NCBI RefSeq assembly: GCF_001050115.1
Contig: NZ_CP012024.1
Coordinates: 1,778,001-1,842,000, forward strand
Length of the DNA: 64,000 bases
Direction of reading: 5' to 3'
Origin: Bacillus smithii
GTDB lineage: Bacteria; Bacillota; Bacilli; Bacillales; DSM-4216
The notes under the pieces were generated by a model, which was not told the DNA's origin, did no database searches, and saw only the letters and a program-made list of their open reading frames with translations. The translations under genes were made by a program, and so were the position numbers. Below, piece after piece: positions 46,161 to 56,234 of this stretch; within the stretch, counting starts at the first letter, position 1, and each line of letters begins with the position of its first letter.

Positions 46161-47529
46161 GGCTAGTTGTATAATCAAATGCAACAAGCATAAAAAATGA
46201 AAAACCATAGATAAACCACGTATGATTAAGTCGACTAAAACAATATCGATACGGAGGATTTATCTATGGCAATTACTAATTCTACCATAGGAGCTCGGCA
46301 TTTCAAACACTTAACGGCTTATGACCGTGGGAAAATTGCGGCCTTACACGCTGCTGGTAAGACTCAACAGGAGATTGCAGATTATGTTGGTTGTCACAAA
46401 AGCACCATCTCCCGTGAGTTAAGAAGAGGTACAGTGCCACAAAGAAAAAGCAACGGGAAAATTGTTCATGTCTATTTTCCAGACACAGGTCAACTTCTCT
46501 ATGAGAGAAACAGGAAAGCCTGTGGCCGCAAGCTAAAACTAGACGATGCCATCGAGTTTATTAAGTATGCCGAAACTCAGATCCTTGATAAGAAATGGTC
46601 TCCTGATGCGGTATGTGGGAGAGCCAAACGTGATGGGAAATTCAAAGACAAAATGGTTTGCACCAAGACCCTTTATAACTATATTGATCTAGGACTTATA
46701 GGCGTTAAAAACATTGACCTACCTATGAAAATTACCCTGAACACCAAGAAAAAACGTAACCGGAAGAATAAGAAGATCTTAGGACGCAGTATCGATGAGC
46801 GACCAATTGAAGTCAATGAACGCCAAGAGTTTGGTCACTGGGAAATTGATACGGTTATAGGCAAGAAGACTAAAGATCAGGCCTTATTGACTCTTACTGA
46901 GCGCAAAACCCGTAAAGAAATAATTTTGAGAGTGACAGCCAAGGATAGTCTATCCGTTTCAGAAGTCATATCTCAGTTGAAAGTGTCTTATGGTAATCGG
47001 TTCTCTAAAGTGTTTAAAACCATTACGGCTGATAACGGTTCTGAATTTGCTGACCTCGGCCTTAGTGTTGAAAAAGATCTAACAGAGGTTTATTTTACAC
47101 ACCCTTACACATCCTGTGAACGAGGAACCAACGAGCGTCATAATGGCCTTATTAGGCGCTTCATACCAAAGGGGAGACCCATTTCCTCTGTGGCAGACGA
47201 AACCATTACCTATGTTGAAAATTGGTGTAACCATCTTCCAAGGAAGATCCTCAATTATCGTACACCTGAGGAGTGTTTCCAAATAGAGTTAGCTGGCTTA
47301 GCTTCTTAACCTTAAGCCAGCTAACCCAAAGGGTTGGTTTTTAGCAACTTGACAAAGAGCCTCTGCGGGCATGGCTACCAGCCATGAAGCCAGGTATACG
47401 GTACTGGCTGGGCCAACCAGGCTACCATGCCCGCCACTCCACGTCAAGTTGCGCAGAGTGTCCCGATTCTACTTAATCATGGGTTATCTGGTCTTTCAAT
47501 ACTTGTTGCATTTAATATTGCAATTTAAG
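46161..47529 (+). mobile_element. IS30-family element, copy 1
   Basis: 1369 bp, identical in its inspected parts to copy 2 at 49959-51327 but inverted. Its subterminal inverted repeats share AAATGCAACAAG. It is flanked by a 13-bp direct repeat GATTTTATAAATT (46148-46160 and 47530-47542). Confidence 0.9.
46266..47309 (+). CDS. IS30-family transposase, copy 1
   Basis: 347 residues. The N-terminal helix-turn-helix (LTAYDRGKIAALHAAGKTQQ, VGCHKSTISRELRRG) is typical of IS30. The integrase-type core shows HWEIDTVIG, TADNGSEFADLG and the Glu in SCERGTNERHNGLIRRFIPKG. ATG behind GGAGG. Identical protein to copy 2. Confidence 0.95.
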   Translation: MAITNSTIGARHFKHLTAYDRGKIAALHAAGKTQQEIADYVGCHKSTISRELRRGTVPQRKSNGKIVHVYFPDTGQLLYERNRKACGRKLKLDDAIEFIKYAETQILDKKWSPDAVCGRAKRDGKFKDKMVCTKTLYNYIDLGLIGVKNIDLPMKITLNTKKKRNRKNKKILGRSIDERPIEVNERQEFGHWEIDTVIGKKTKDQALLTLTERKTRKEIILRVTAKDSLSVSEVISQLKVSYGNRFSKVFKTITADNGSEFADLGLSVEKDLTEVYFTHPYTSCERGTNERHNGLIRRFIPKGRPISSVADETITYVENWCNHLPRKILNYRTPEECFQIELAGLAS

Positions 47530-47542
47530 GATTTTATAAATT

Positions 47543-47577
47543 TTATAGCAGCGAAAAACCCGTTATTCACCGGGTTA
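47543..47577 (-). terminator. Terminator on the minus strand beside IS30 copy 1
   Basis: Stem AACCCGGTG/CACCGGG-type (AACCCGGTGAATAACGGGTT) followed by TTTTCGC on the minus strand, directly after the stop of a short reading frame. Confidence 0.65.
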
Positions 47578-47697
47578 CATAGCAGTATTTTCATTTTGTT
47601 GGTTTGCGAGGCTTTCTTTTACTTGATCACAAGCTCGTGCTGCCTGTTCAAGGGCGTTTTGCAACGATTCTTCATGATTCGGGCTGCTTGCAGGCAT
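47575..47697 (-). CDS. Unrecognised 40-residue reading frame (possibly a gene remnant)
   Basis: MPASSPNHEESLQNALEQ... ending ANQQNENTAM, acidic and helical in character, with a terminator at its stop codon. No Shine-Dalgarno precedes the ATG, and the frame is open about 13 codons upstream. It may be the surviving C-terminal end of a longer gene. No family recognised. Confidence 0.35.
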   Translation of the reverse strand: MPASSPNHEESLQNALEQAARACDQVKESLANQQNENTAM

Positions 47698-47719
47698 TGA
47701 CGGCTTGCACAAGTCTATT

Positions 47720-47829
47720 TGATGATGCGAAATTCATTCGCTTTCCGCGGGCGATCCATGAGCCTTCTCGCTGTGGGTCTCGATTTGCTCGCTGTTCCCG
47801 CAGGAGTCTCGTCCATTTCGCAATCATCA
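47720..47829. repeat. GC-rich folded intergenic repeat of the Bacillus dispersed type
   Basis: About 110 bp with inverted ends (TGATGATGCGAAAT at 47720 and ATTTCGCAATCATCA ending at 47829). The core on the minus strand contains GGACGAGACTCCTGCGGGAA and CGCCCGCGGAAAGCGAATGA. I recognise these blocks from multi-copy intergenic repeats in many Bacillus genomes. Function unknown; probably structured RNA or DNA. Confidence 0.6.
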
Positions 47830-47859
47830 ATAAAACGTAACTTAGCCAAATGAAAAAAT

Positions 47860-47915
47860 ATCGCCTTTTCCATTATGTCCTGCTAACAATAAAAATGGAG
47901 GCGATTTTTTTGAGT
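47860..47915 (+). terminator. Terminator-like hairpin
   Basis: ATCGCC...TCCATT pairs with AATGGA...GGCGAT, followed by TTTTTTT on the plus strand. No plus-strand gene precedes it, so it may belong to lost DNA. Confidence 0.5.
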
Positions 47916-48069
47916 AGCTATTTTTATTGATTAAAACAAACATTGATTCGCGACGGAGAATCGTCAAAGCTTTCCGTGAATATCTTCTGATAATGTGGCT
48001 GTTCGATCAGCAGATTTGAAACTGGCGGAAAAGGACTACTATTTGCTTCAAAAAAATCCCGAAATAGAG

Positions 48070-48108
48070 AAAACCCGACGAGAAAATGATTTTATCTCGA
48101 CGGGTTTC
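48070..48108 (-). terminator. Terminator after the DUF6501-like gene
   Basis: Stem AAACCCGTCGAGA with TCTCGTCGGGTTT, then TCTC on the minus strand, 30 bp after the stop at 48140. Confidence 0.75.
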
Positions 48109-48139
48109 CGTGTTTAAAAATGGATTTGGGGACAATCCC

Positions 48140-48349
48140 TTATGCCTCTACTTCTTCAAAATAATGTTTGTAAAATCCTGCCACTTTGTTTGTATTATCC
48201 ACCACGAAATAAAATTCTTCTGTTTCATTTTTCACTTCATAAATCTTTCCCACTGTCAACACATTGTTGACCATATACTTTTTAGCATTGGTATTGGTGC
48301 ACTTCACTTTTTTTAAAGTTGGTCTTTCTCTCCATGTCAGATGAATCAT
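48140..48349 (-). CDS. Small conserved protein (DUF6501-like)
   Basis: 69 residues from ATG 48349 (MIHLTWRERPTLKKVKCTNT), with GGAGG 9 nt upstream inside the 3' end of nnr. The pattern AKKYMVNNVLTVGKIYEVKNETEEFYFVVD resembles a small Bacillus family I associate with DUF6501. Four bases separate it from the nnr stop, so it is translationally linked to nnr. Function unknown. Confidence 0.7.
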   Translation of the reverse strand: MIHLTWRERPTLKKVKCTNTNAKKYMVNNVLTVGKIYEVKNETEEFYFVVDNTNKVAGFYKHYFEEVEA

Positions 48350-48353
48350 GTTT

Positions 48354-49811
48354 TCATTCCTCCAATTCTTTTTCCATTTCCTTGCAAACAACAGGGAGCA
48401 GCCGCTGAAAATCATGGGCGGTCATCGCAGCGCTGCCGTTCGATTGAACCCAAAGATCAGCACAAGCCCCATGAAGGTATACAGCATTTGCCACAGCAGC
48501 TTGAATGTTCGAATGAATTCCTACGCTGGCTAACAACATACCGGTCAAAATATCTCCGCTCCCCCCTTTGGAAAGAGCTCGATTTCCTGTAAGATTAATC
48601 AATCCTGATCCGTCAGGAAACGCAATAACCGTGTACTGCCCCTTCAGCACGACTATTACCCGGTGTTTCATTGAATATTGAGAAGCCACTTGAAGACGGT
48701 TCTCCTGAATAATCTTCGTTTCCAGACCGGTCATTCGTGAAAATTCACCTGGGTGGGGCGTCACAATCACGTGGTTTTGGGATTTACTGTAATCGCGACC
48801 ACGCAAGGCACCGGCATCCAATATTTTAGGTATATCCATTGGCAGCAACTCCGTGATCAATTGTTCCAATGGATCATCCGGTTCTAATCCGGGACCCACA
48901 GCCAGGCAAGAAAATTTCTTTTCTATTTCCATCTTTTTTATATCTTGTAAAGGCTCATAAATAAAAGTCGCTTCTGGAACTTGAGCCCCCACAAAGAGCG
49001 AAGCATGTTTCGATGTGGCAACCGAAAGTTTTCCGATTCCGAATCTCATCGCTCCGATGGAAGCCAGTGCAACACTGCCGGGCATCGAATCGCTGCCTGC
49101 TATTAATAAACCGTTGCCATAAGTCCCTTTATGAGAATTCGTCTTCGGTTTAGGCCAACTTTTCAGTACATCCGCTTTTGTCCACACTTTCCACTTGCTT
49201 TCATGAGGCAGCCCAATATCCGCTATGTATAGTTTTCCGTAGTAGTCAGAAGACGGGAACAAAAAGCACGATGGCTTATATCCGTGCAAAACGATGGTCA
49301 TGTCCGCCCGATAAGCATTTTGATCACATTTCCCTTCATTCGCCAAGACTCCGGTTGGAATATCGATCGCCACTTTTTTCCCAGATTGTCCATTTATCCA
49401 TTTTAAAATTTTCCCTACATCTTCTTTCATCGGAAGCCTGGCCCCGACGCCTAAGATTCCGTCAATGATCATATCATATTTTAATTCAGGTTGAAATGGG
49501 CTTTGATCAAATCCGAGCGAACGGAAATATTCAAAATGCTGAATAGCCGGCGCCGTTTTAGGCATCCCCACAGGAAAGACCAAGTCGGCCTTAATTCCAT
49601 TTAGCTTTAAATAGCGTGCAAGGACGATGCCGTCTCCTCCGTTGTTGCCTCGCCCTGATAAAATCAGAACTCGATCTTGTTTATGAATGTGTGGAAGCAA
49701 TAATCGAAATATTTCTCTTCCAGCATTTTCCATTAATGTAAACGGCGACATGCCGTTGGATTCTGCCAATGAGTCTACTCGTCGAATCTCTTCGCTTGTA
49801 TAAATATGCAT
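48354..49811 (-). CDS. nnr: Bifunctional NAD(P)H-hydrate epimerase/dehydratase
   Basis: Repairs hydrated NAD(P)H. 485 residues from ATG 49811 (MHIYTSEEIRRVDSLAESNG), with AAAGGAG 8 nt upstream. The N-terminal YjeF epimerase domain carries SGRGNNGGDGIVLARYL. The C-terminal ADP-dependent dehydratase domain carries NSHKGTYGNGLLIAGS, AVGPGLEPDD, VTPHPGEFSRMTG and NLTGNRALSKGGSGDILTGM. The gene lies between two IS30 copies. Its terminator is absent before the small downstream gene, so the two form one operon. Confidence 0.95.
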   Translation of the reverse strand: MHIYTSEEIRRVDSLAESNGMSPFTLMENAGREIFRLLLPHIHKQDRVLILSGRGNNGGDGIVLARYLKLNGIKADLVFPVGMPKTAPAIQHFEYFRSLGFDQSPFQPELKYDMIIDGILGVGARLPMKEDVGKILKWINGQSGKKVAIDIPTGVLANEGKCDQNAYRADMTIVLHGYKPSCFLFPSSDYYGKLYIADIGLPHESKWKVWTKADVLKSWPKPKTNSHKGTYGNGLLIAGSDSMPGSVALASIGAMRFGIGKLSVATSKHASLFVGAQVPEATFIYEPLQDIKKMEIEKKFSCLAVGPGLEPDDPLEQLITELLPMDIPKILDAGALRGRDYSKSQNHVIVTPHPGEFSRMTGLETKIIQENRLQVASQYSMKHRVIVVLKGQYTVIAFPDGSGLINLTGNRALSKGGSGDILTGMLLASVGIHSNIQAAVANAVYLHGACADLWVQSNGSAAMTAHDFQRLLPVVCKEMEKELEE

Positions 49812-49958
49812 TTTCATCACTCCTTTCCGCTCGTTCCATGATATTCTCATTTTACCATATGACTCCTTTTTCTGTTAGACAAGGAGTTCGACTGAAAAAG
49901 ACGCCTTAGCGGCATAGAAATCGCTAGTACTTCTTTGTTTTTTCGATTTTTTTCCACC

Positions 49959-51327
49959 CTTAAATTGCAATATTAAATGCAACAAGTATTGAAAGACCAG
50001 ATAACCCATGATTAAGTAGAATCGGGACACTCTGCGCAACTTGACGTGGAGTGGCGGGCATGGTAGCCTGGTTGGCCCAGCCAGTACCGTATACCTGGCT
50101 TCATGGCTGGTAGCCATGCCCGCAGAGGCTCTTTGTCAAGTTGCTAAAAACCAACCCTTTGGGTTAGCTGGCTTAAGGTTAAGAAGCTAAGCCAGCTAAC
50201 TCTATTTGGAAACACTCCTCAGGTGTACGATAATTGAGGATCTTCCTTGGAAGATGGTTACACCAATTTTCAACATAGGTAATGGTTTCGTCTGCCACAG
50301 AGGAAATGGGTCTCCCCTTTGGTATGAAGCGCCTAATAAGGCCATTATGACGCTCGTTGGTTCCTCGTTCACAGGATGTGTAAGGGTGTGTAAAATAAAC
50401 CTCTGTTAGATCTTTTTCAACACTAAGGCCGAGGTCAGCAAATTCAGAACCGTTATCAGCCGTAATGGTTTTAAACACTTTAGAGAACCGATTACCATAA
50501 GACACTTTCAACTGAGATATGACTTCTGAAACGGATAGACTATCCTTGGCTGTCACTCTCAAAATTATTTCTTTACGGGTTTTGCGCTCAGTAAGAGTCA
50601 ATAAGGCCTGATCTTTAGTCTTCTTGCCTATAACCGTATCAATTTCCCAGTGACCAAACTCTTGGCGTTCATTGACTTCAATTGGTCGCTCATCGATACT
50701 GCGTCCTAAGATCTTCTTATTCTTCCGGTTACGTTTTTTCTTGGTGTTCAGGGTAATTTTCATAGGTAGGTCAATGTTTTTAACGCCTATAAGTCCTAGA
50801 TCAATATAGTTATAAAGGGTCTTGGTGCAAACCATTTTGTCTTTGAATTTCCCATCACGTTTGGCTCTCCCACATACCGCATCAGGAGACCATTTCTTAT
50901 CAAGGATCTGAGTTTCGGCATACTTAATAAACTCGATGGCATCGTCTAGTTTTAGCTTGCGGCCACAGGCTTTCCTGTTTCTCTCATAGAGAAGTTGACC
51001 TGTGTCTGGAAAATAGACATGAACAATTTTCCCGTTGCTTTTTCTTTGTGGCACTGTACCTCTTCTTAACTCACGGGAGATGGTGCTTTTGTGACAACCA
51101 ACATAATCTGCAATCTCCTGTTGAGTCTTACCAGCAGCGTGTAAGGCCGCAATTTTCCCACGGTCATAAGCCGTTAAGTGTTTGAAATGCCGAGCTCCTA
51201 TGGTAGAATTAGTAATTGCCATAGATAAATCCTCCGTATCGATATTGTTTTAGTCGACTTAATCATACGTGGTTTATCTATGGTTTTTCATTTTTTATGC
51301 TTGTTGCATTTGATTATACAACTAGCC
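49959..51327 (-). mobile_element. IS30-family element, copy 2 (inverted)
   Basis: 1369 bp, inverted relative to copy 1. It is flanked by a 6-bp direct repeat TCCACC (49953-49958 and 51328-51333), different in sequence and length from that of copy 1. Confidence 0.9.
50179..51222 (-). CDS. IS30-family transposase, copy 2
   Basis: 347 residues, identical to copy 1. The same HTH and DDE motifs are intact. Exact identity implies recent transposition or gene conversion. Confidence 0.95.
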   Translation of the reverse strand: MAITNSTIGARHFKHLTAYDRGKIAALHAAGKTQQEIADYVGCHKSTISRELRRGTVPQRKSNGKIVHVYFPDTGQLLYERNRKACGRKLKLDDAIEFIKYAETQILDKKWSPDAVCGRAKRDGKFKDKMVCTKTLYNYIDLGLIGVKNIDLPMKITLNTKKKRNRKNKKILGRSIDERPIEVNERQEFGHWEIDTVIGKKTKDQALLTLTERKTRKEIILRVTAKDSLSVSEVISQLKVSYGNRFSKVFKTITADNGSEFADLGLSVEKDLTEVYFTHPYTSCERGTNERHNGLIRRFIPKGRPISSVADETITYVENWCNHLPRKILNYRTPEECFQIELAGLAS

Positions 51328-51450
51328 TCCACCTTTTATTTTTCAAAATTTTCCCGAATTTTCCTTTGCAAACGAAATCATAATTTGTTAAAATATCAGA
51401 CAATATAGATGATTCTATATTATAAATCCTTTCCGAGAGGGGTTTTGTCA

Positions 51451-51582
51451 TTGAAAATCATGAGCAATGAGCAATTGGTGGCAGCCTATCGCGACGCATT
51501 AAAAAAAGGTCAGGAACGTGAATGGATTGAGTTATTAAAGAAGGAAGTCAAACGGAGGGGATTAAATCCTGCACGATACTAG
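51451..51582 (+). CDS. sda: Sda-family sporulation checkpoint inhibitor
   Basis: 43 residues from a TTG at 51451 with GAGAGGGG 8 nt upstream; an in-frame ATG at 51460 is the alternative. The helical-hairpin pattern SNEQLVAAYRDALKKGQE with WIELLKKEVKRRGL matches Sda, the small protein that blocks histidine kinase KinA when DNA replication is disturbed. A terminator follows. A possible promoter (TTTGCA, 18 nt, TAAAAT) lies about 90 bp upstream, just outside the IS30 copy. Confidence 0.8.
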   Translation: MKIMSNEQLVAAYRDALKKGQEREWIELLKKEVKRRGLNPARY

Positions 51583-51610
51583 TGCAGCAATATGGAATAA
51601 ACGGAATGAG

Positions 51611-51640
51611 AAGATGGTCTTTCACGGGCCATCTTTTTTA
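51611..51640 (+). terminator. sda terminator
   Basis: AAGATGGTC/GGGCCATCTT stem followed by TTTTTTA, 30 bp after the sda stop. Confidence 0.85.
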
Positions 51641-51801
51641 TTTGTCACATCTCAAGTTGTTCCTTCACCATTTTTCACAAAAAAAGATGGTGTTCTTGTG
51701 CCGCACAAGCCTTCGAACCAGAAAACAAAACGTTACGGAGTGACCCCAAATTGTCACAATGGCAACAACATAAATCAAAAAGCAAGACAAATACGAACGA
51801 A

Positions 51802-51834
51802 TTTAAAAAGATGCCGCTCTCATGGCGGCATCTT
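51802..51834 (-). terminator. odhAB terminator
   Basis: Stem AAGATGCCGCC/GCGGCATCTT followed by TTTTTAAA on the minus strand, 90 bp after the odhB stop. Confidence 0.85.
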
Positions 51835-51922
51835 ATGTCTGGTTGCACAAACATCGAGTAAACGAATTTCCTTTCATAAACTGCGCATAAAAATTCTGCT
51901 TTAATCGATTTTTTAAAAGAGA

Positions 51923-53191
51923 TCAGCCTTCTAAAAGCAGGGATTCTGGATTTTCCAAAAGTTCTTTTACAGTTTTCAAGAATCCGACAGCGTCTCTTCC
52001 ATCAATAATTCGATGGTCGTATGAAAGGGCAATATACATCATCGGACGGTTTTCAATCCGATCTTTATCAATGGCAACTGGTCGAAGTTGAATCGTGTGC
52101 ATTCCTAAAATCCCCACTTGATTACCATTAATGATAGGAGTGGACATGAGTGAACCAAATACTCCGCCGTTTGTAATCGTAAAGGTTCCGCCTTGCAGAT
52201 CGTTAAGCGATAATTTTTTATTGCGTGCTTTTTCTGCTAAGTCTGCAATGTCTCTTTCGATTTCTGCGAAGTTTTTACGATCGCAGTCGCGGACAACCGG
52301 AACGATCAAGCCGTCATCTGTTGAAACGGCTACGCCGATATCATAATATTTTTTGAGTAAAATTTCGTCGCCTTGAATTTCTGCATTGACATAAGGATAT
52401 TTTTTCAATGCCGCCACTACGGCTTTTGTAAAGAAAGACATAAATCCTAGACGTACATCATATTCTTGAATGAATTTTTCTTTATACCGTTTGCGGAGGT
52501 CCATTACGGCCGTCATGTCGACTTCATTGAAGGTTGTCAGCATGGCAGCGGTATTGGTCACTTCAACAAGGCGTTTCGCAATGGTTTGTCGACGGCGGCT
52601 CATACGCTCTCGAACGACCGGTTTTTCATCCTGAACTGCTGCTGTGTTTTGTTGAGGCGCTGCTTGCGAAACCGCAGGCGCAGGTTTCGCTTCGGCTTTT
52701 GGTTGGTTGGCAAAATATTCTACGTCTTGTTTGCGAACGCGGCCTAACGGATCGATAGCAGGGACTTGAGACAAGTCGATTCCTTTTTCGCGGGCCAATT
52801 TCCTAGCGGCTGGTGAAGCAATCGGCCGTTCTTTTGGACCATCGTCTTTGATCGCTACAGATTCTTGTTTTACTTCTTGTTTTGGTGCCTCTGCTTTTGG
52901 AGCTTCTTTTGGTTCTTCTGCTTTTGGTTCTTGTGGGGCTGGAGCAGGAGCAGCAGCACCTTCTTCCACCACAGCTATCACTTGACCAACTTCTACCGTA
53001 TCTCCTTCATTCGCTTTTAATTCTGTAATAACTCCTGATTCTTCGCTGATCACTTCTACATTTACTTTATCTGTTTCTAGTTCAACTATATATTCTCCCT
53101 TTTCAACCGTATCTCCAGGCTTTTTAAGCCATTGTGCGATAGTACCTTCAGTAATCGATTCTGCCAATTCGGGAACTTTAATTTCAGCCAC
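51923..53191 (-). CDS. odhB: Dihydrolipoyllysine succinyltransferase (E2 of 2-oxoglutarate dehydrogenase)
   Basis: 422 residues. The lipoyl domain at the N-terminus has the lipoylated lysine K42 in [12 protein letters not shown] Pro/Ala/Glu-rich linker (about 80-120), an E3/E1-binding domain ([19 protein letters not shown]...GRVRKQDV) and a C-terminal acyltransferase core with the catalytic [13 protein letters not shown] follow. It transfers succinyl groups to CoA in the TCA cycle. It is the second gene of odhA-odhB, after a 196-bp structured spacer. Confidence 0.97.
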   Translation of the reverse strand: MAEIKVPELAESITEGTIAQWLKKPGDTVEKGEYIVELETDKVNVEVISEESGVITELKANEGDTVEVGQVIAVVEEGAAAPAPAPQEPKAEEPKEAPKAEAPKQEVKQESVAIKDDGPKERPIASPAARKLAREKGIDLSQVPAIDPLGRVRKQDVEYFANQPKAEAKPAPAVSQAAPQQNTAAVQDEKPVVRERMSRRRQTIAKRLVEVTNTAAMLTTFNEVDMTAVMDLRKRYKEKFIQEYDVRLGFMSFFTKAVVAALKKYPYVNAEIQGDEILLKKYYDIGVAVSTDDGLIVPVVRDCDRKNFAEIERDIADLAEKARNKKLSLNDLQGGTFTITNGGVFGSLMSTPIINGNQVGILGMHTIQLRPVAIDKDRIENRPMMYIALSYDHRIIDGRDAVGFLKTVKELLENPESLLLEG

Positions 53192-53274
53192 TGTGATGTC
53201 CTCCTCCTAATTTCCTTCCAAAGCTTTTTTATTCAAAAGAACCACCATCATCCTAAAAAAGGAGAATGGAAACG

Positions 53275-53335
53275 ATATGCCTCCTGGATCTATGACAAAA
53301 CCATCCAGTCAAAGTTTTATTCCTAGGAGGCATCC
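53275..53335 (-). other. Hairpin in the odhA-odhB spacer
   Basis: ATGCCTCCT near 53277 and AGGAGGCAT near 53324 form inverted arms, with an inner TGGAT/ATCCA pair. The remaining 196-bp spacer holds no gene. It could be a processing or stability element that sets the E1:E2 ratio. Confidence 0.5.
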
Positions 53336-53387
53336 GCAATCTTCCCCCGTAAATAGGCCATAGGGGAAAGACCGGCATGAAAGTGTT

Positions 53388-56234
53388 TTATGGTCTTGTT
53401 AACGCTTGTTTAATAATATGATCTTGTTCTTTTCGATGGACGACAGGATCTCCAACAGACGGGCTTGAACGTCTTCTCCGTCCAATATAGCGAACTTCCA
53501 CTCCTTCTGGAGCTATGTCTCTTAAACGAGGATCCACATAAGACCATCCACCCATGTTTTGCGGTTCTTCTTGAACCCATACAAGTTCTTTGACATTTTG
53601 ATAACGTGATAACACTTCTTTAATTTCTTCTCTAGGGAATGGGTATAATTCTTCCACTCTCAAAATATGAAGCCAATCAAGATTTTCTTCTTTATCCAAT
53701 TGCTCAGCCAAATCAATCGCAATTTTTCCGCTGCATAGAACAATACGTTCTACTTTATTTGGTTTTTCACCTAAGCCGCTTTGCTCCAATATTGGACTAA
53801 AATGGCCATGGGCAAGCTCTTCTACGGTAGATGCAGCCAAAGGATGGCGAAGTAAGCTTTTTGGCGTCATGATCACTAACGGTCTTACTTCTTCTTTTCT
53901 CAAAACGGCTGCCTGACGTCGTAAAATATGGAAATATTGAGCTGTACTCGTCAAGTTTGCAACCGTCCAGTTGTTTTCGGCAGCCAGCTGCAAGAAACGT
54001 TCAACACGTCCGCTGGAATGCTCAGGGCCTTGGCCCTCATATCCGTGCGGCAAAAGCATCACAAGTCCCGATTTTTGCCCCCATTTCGCTCTTCCGGAAG
54101 AAATAAATTGATCAAACATCACTTGGGCCATATTGGCAAAATCTCCAAATTGAGCTTCCCATAAAACGAGCGTTTCAGGCGCAAACACGTTATATCCGTA
54201 TTCAAATCCTACAACAGCTGCTTCTGTCAAAGGACTGTTGTGAACGACAAATGAAGCTTTCGCACCTTTAATATGGTGCAACGGGATATATTTTTCACCT
54301 GTTTCCATATCATGAAGAACGAGATGCCGCTGAGCAAACGTACCGCGCTCAGAATCTTGGCCTGTAAGACGGATAGGTGTTCCATCTCGTAGAATGGTTG
54401 CGAACGCCAATGTTTCTGCATGGGCCCAGTCGATTTTCCCTTTGCCTTCAAAAACTCCCTCACGGCGTTTTAAAATTTTCTCTAATTTGTTGAATACGTG
54501 AAAATCTTTCGGCCATTCTAATAATTGTTGGTTAATTTCTCTCAATATATTTTCGTCAATTTCTTCTTGTGGATTAGGCAGAAGGTTTTCCACCTGTATA
54601 GGCGGATTCATCACAATATCCGGGTTTTCATCCTTCTTCGGCACTTTTTCATACGCTGCTTTCAGTTTATCCACAACTTCTTTTTCAAATTTTGAAGCCA
54701 GATCTTTTTGAATCAACCCTTCATTAACTAACTGATCGGCATATATGGCTCGGACTGTTGGATGGTTTTGTATGATTTTATATAAGGTTGGGTTTGTCGC
54801 CATCGGTTCATCCATTTCATTATGTCCAAAACGCCGGTATCCAACTAAATCGATTACAAAATCTTTATGGAACGTATTTCGATATTCAAAAGCTAAAATG
54901 GCCGCCGCTAGACAAGCTTCAGGATCGTCTGCGTTCACGTGTACAATTGGCATTTCAAAGCCTTTCGCAATATCAGAAGCATATCGTGTGGATCGAGAAT
55001 CGTAGCTTTCTGTTGTAAATCCGATCATATTGTTGGCGATTACATGAATCGAACCACCTGTTTGATAACCAGGCAATCGGCTTAAGTTCAATGTTTCAGC
55101 CACGATGCCTTCTCCCGGAAAAGCGGCGTCTCCATGAATCATAATCGTCAAAGATTTTTTTACATCCTGTTTTGGGTAGCCAGGTTGAGTTCGATCTTCT
55201 TGCGCAGCTCTTGTATAGCCTGCTACAACCGGATCTACCACTTCTAAGTGGCTTGGATTGTTGGCTAACGTGATCCGTGTTTGTCCTTGGTTGCTTTCTT
55301 TTACACGGCGATCGGCGCCAAGATGGTATTTTACGTCACCAGTCCAACCGTATGTAATTCCGATGGATCCTTCAGAAGGTATTAATTTTTTGCTAGGAGA
55401 ATGCTGAAATTCAGCAAAAATCATTTCGTAAGGTTTACCGAGAATGTGAGCCAGCACATTCAGACGTCCGCGGTGGGCCATGCCAATATTGATGCTTTCT
55501 GCCCCTTTTGATACTGCTTTTCGAATTAACTCGTCAATCAGTGGAACCATCACATCCAAGCCTTCAATAGAAAACCGTTTTTGACCAACAAACGTACGGT
55601 GCAAAAACTTTTCAAAGCCTTCCACTTCCGTTAAGCGCTTTAATAATTGTATCTTTTCTTCTTTATTTAAAGATGGATAAAAGCTTCCTGATTCCACTTT
55701 TTGACGAAGCCAATTTCTTTCTTCCATTTCATGAACTTGGGCAAATTCAAAAGCAAGTTTATCCGTATAAACTTTCTTTAAATGATTGATGGCATCGAGT
55801 CCGTTTTGGACATGAGAAGGTGCGTTTGGACAAATAAATTCAACCGGAATATTTTTTAAATCCTCTTCCGTCAGTTGAAATTCTTCTAATTCAATTCGAC
55901 GTGAATCTTTATTTCGATCATTTAAAGGATTGATATCCGCCGCGAGGTGACCGTAAAAGCGGATATTATCGGCCAGCTTCACAGCAGCAACAATTTTGTG
56001 ATAATCCACTTGTCCTTGCGGAGCCGGACGAAACGTTCCCGTTCTAGGTGCAGATTGTTCCCATCCCTCTTCGACAACCGGAGCTCCCCACTGGTTGAAT
56101 AATTCTTTAAGATCCGAGTCAATACTTTCTGGATCTTCTAAATATTTTTCATACATCTCCATGATATAACCGAGGTTAGGCCCAGAAAAGCGGTTCCACG
56201 GTCCCCTTTGGTTTGATGTTTGTGTGTTCATCAT
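53388..56234 (-). CDS. odhA: 2-Oxoglutarate dehydrogenase E1
   Basis: Thiamine diphosphate-dependent decarboxylase, 948 residues from ATG 56234 or 56231 ([19 protein letters not shown]) behind GGAGG. Key motifs are the [18 protein letters not shown] region, the ThDP/Mg site [22 protein letters not shown], the [12 protein letters not shown] segment and, in the transketolase-like C-terminal part, [19 protein letters not shown] and [21 protein letters not shown]. It catalyses the first step of the complex. A cre-like site lies upstream. Confidence 0.97.
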   Translation of the reverse strand: MMNTQTSNQRGPWNRFSGPNLGYIMEMYEKYLEDPESIDSDLKELFNQWGAPVVEEGWEQSAPRTGTFRPAPQGQVDYHKIVAAVKLADNIRFYGHLAADINPLNDRNKDSRRIELEEFQLTEEDLKNIPVEFICPNAPSHVQNGLDAINHLKKVYTDKLAFEFAQVHEMEERNWLRQKVESGSFYPSLNKEEKIQLLKRLTEVEGFEKFLHRTFVGQKRFSIEGLDVMVPLIDELIRKAVSKGAESINIGMAHRGRLNVLAHILGKPYEMIFAEFQHSPSKKLIPSEGSIGITYGWTGDVKYHLGADRRVKESNQGQTRITLANNPSHLEVVDPVVAGYTRAAQEDRTQPGYPKQDVKKSLTIMIHGDAAFPGEGIVAETLNLSRLPGYQTGGSIHVIANNMIGFTTESYDSRSTRYASDIAKGFEMPIVHVNADDPEACLAAAILAFEYRNTFHKDFVIDLVGYRRFGHNEMDEPMATNPTLYKIIQNHPTVRAIYADQLVNEGLIQKDLASKFEKEVVDKLKAAYEKVPKKDENPDIVMNPPIQVENLLPNPQEEIDENILREINQQLLEWPKDFHVFNKLEKILKRREGVFEGKGKIDWAHAETLAFATILRDGTPIRLTGQDSERGTFAQRHLVLHDMETGEKYIPLHHIKGAKASFVVHNSPLTEAAVVGFEYGYNVFAPETLVLWEAQFGDFANMAQVMFDQFISSGRAKWGQKSGLVMLLPHGYEGQGPEHSSGRVERFLQLAAENNWTVANLTSTAQYFHILRRQAAVLRKEEVRPLVIMTPKSLLRHPLAASTVEELAHGHFSPILEQSGLGEKPNKVERIVLCSGKIAIDLAEQLDKEENLDWLHILRVEELYPFPREEIKEVLSRYQNVKELVWVQEEPQNMGGWSYVDPRLRDIAPEGVEVRYIGRRRRSSPSVGDPVVHRKEQDHIIKQALTRP

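Noticed and set aside
50206-50409. Repeated 67-codon frames antisense to both IS30 transposases
   Set aside because: They are shadows of the transposase coding sequence, duplicated because the element is duplicated.
46161-51327. Composite transposon formed by the two IS30 copies with nnr as cargo
   Set aside because: Each copy has its own, different flanking direct repeat, which shows independent insertions. nnr and the small downstream gene are ordinary chromosomal genes.
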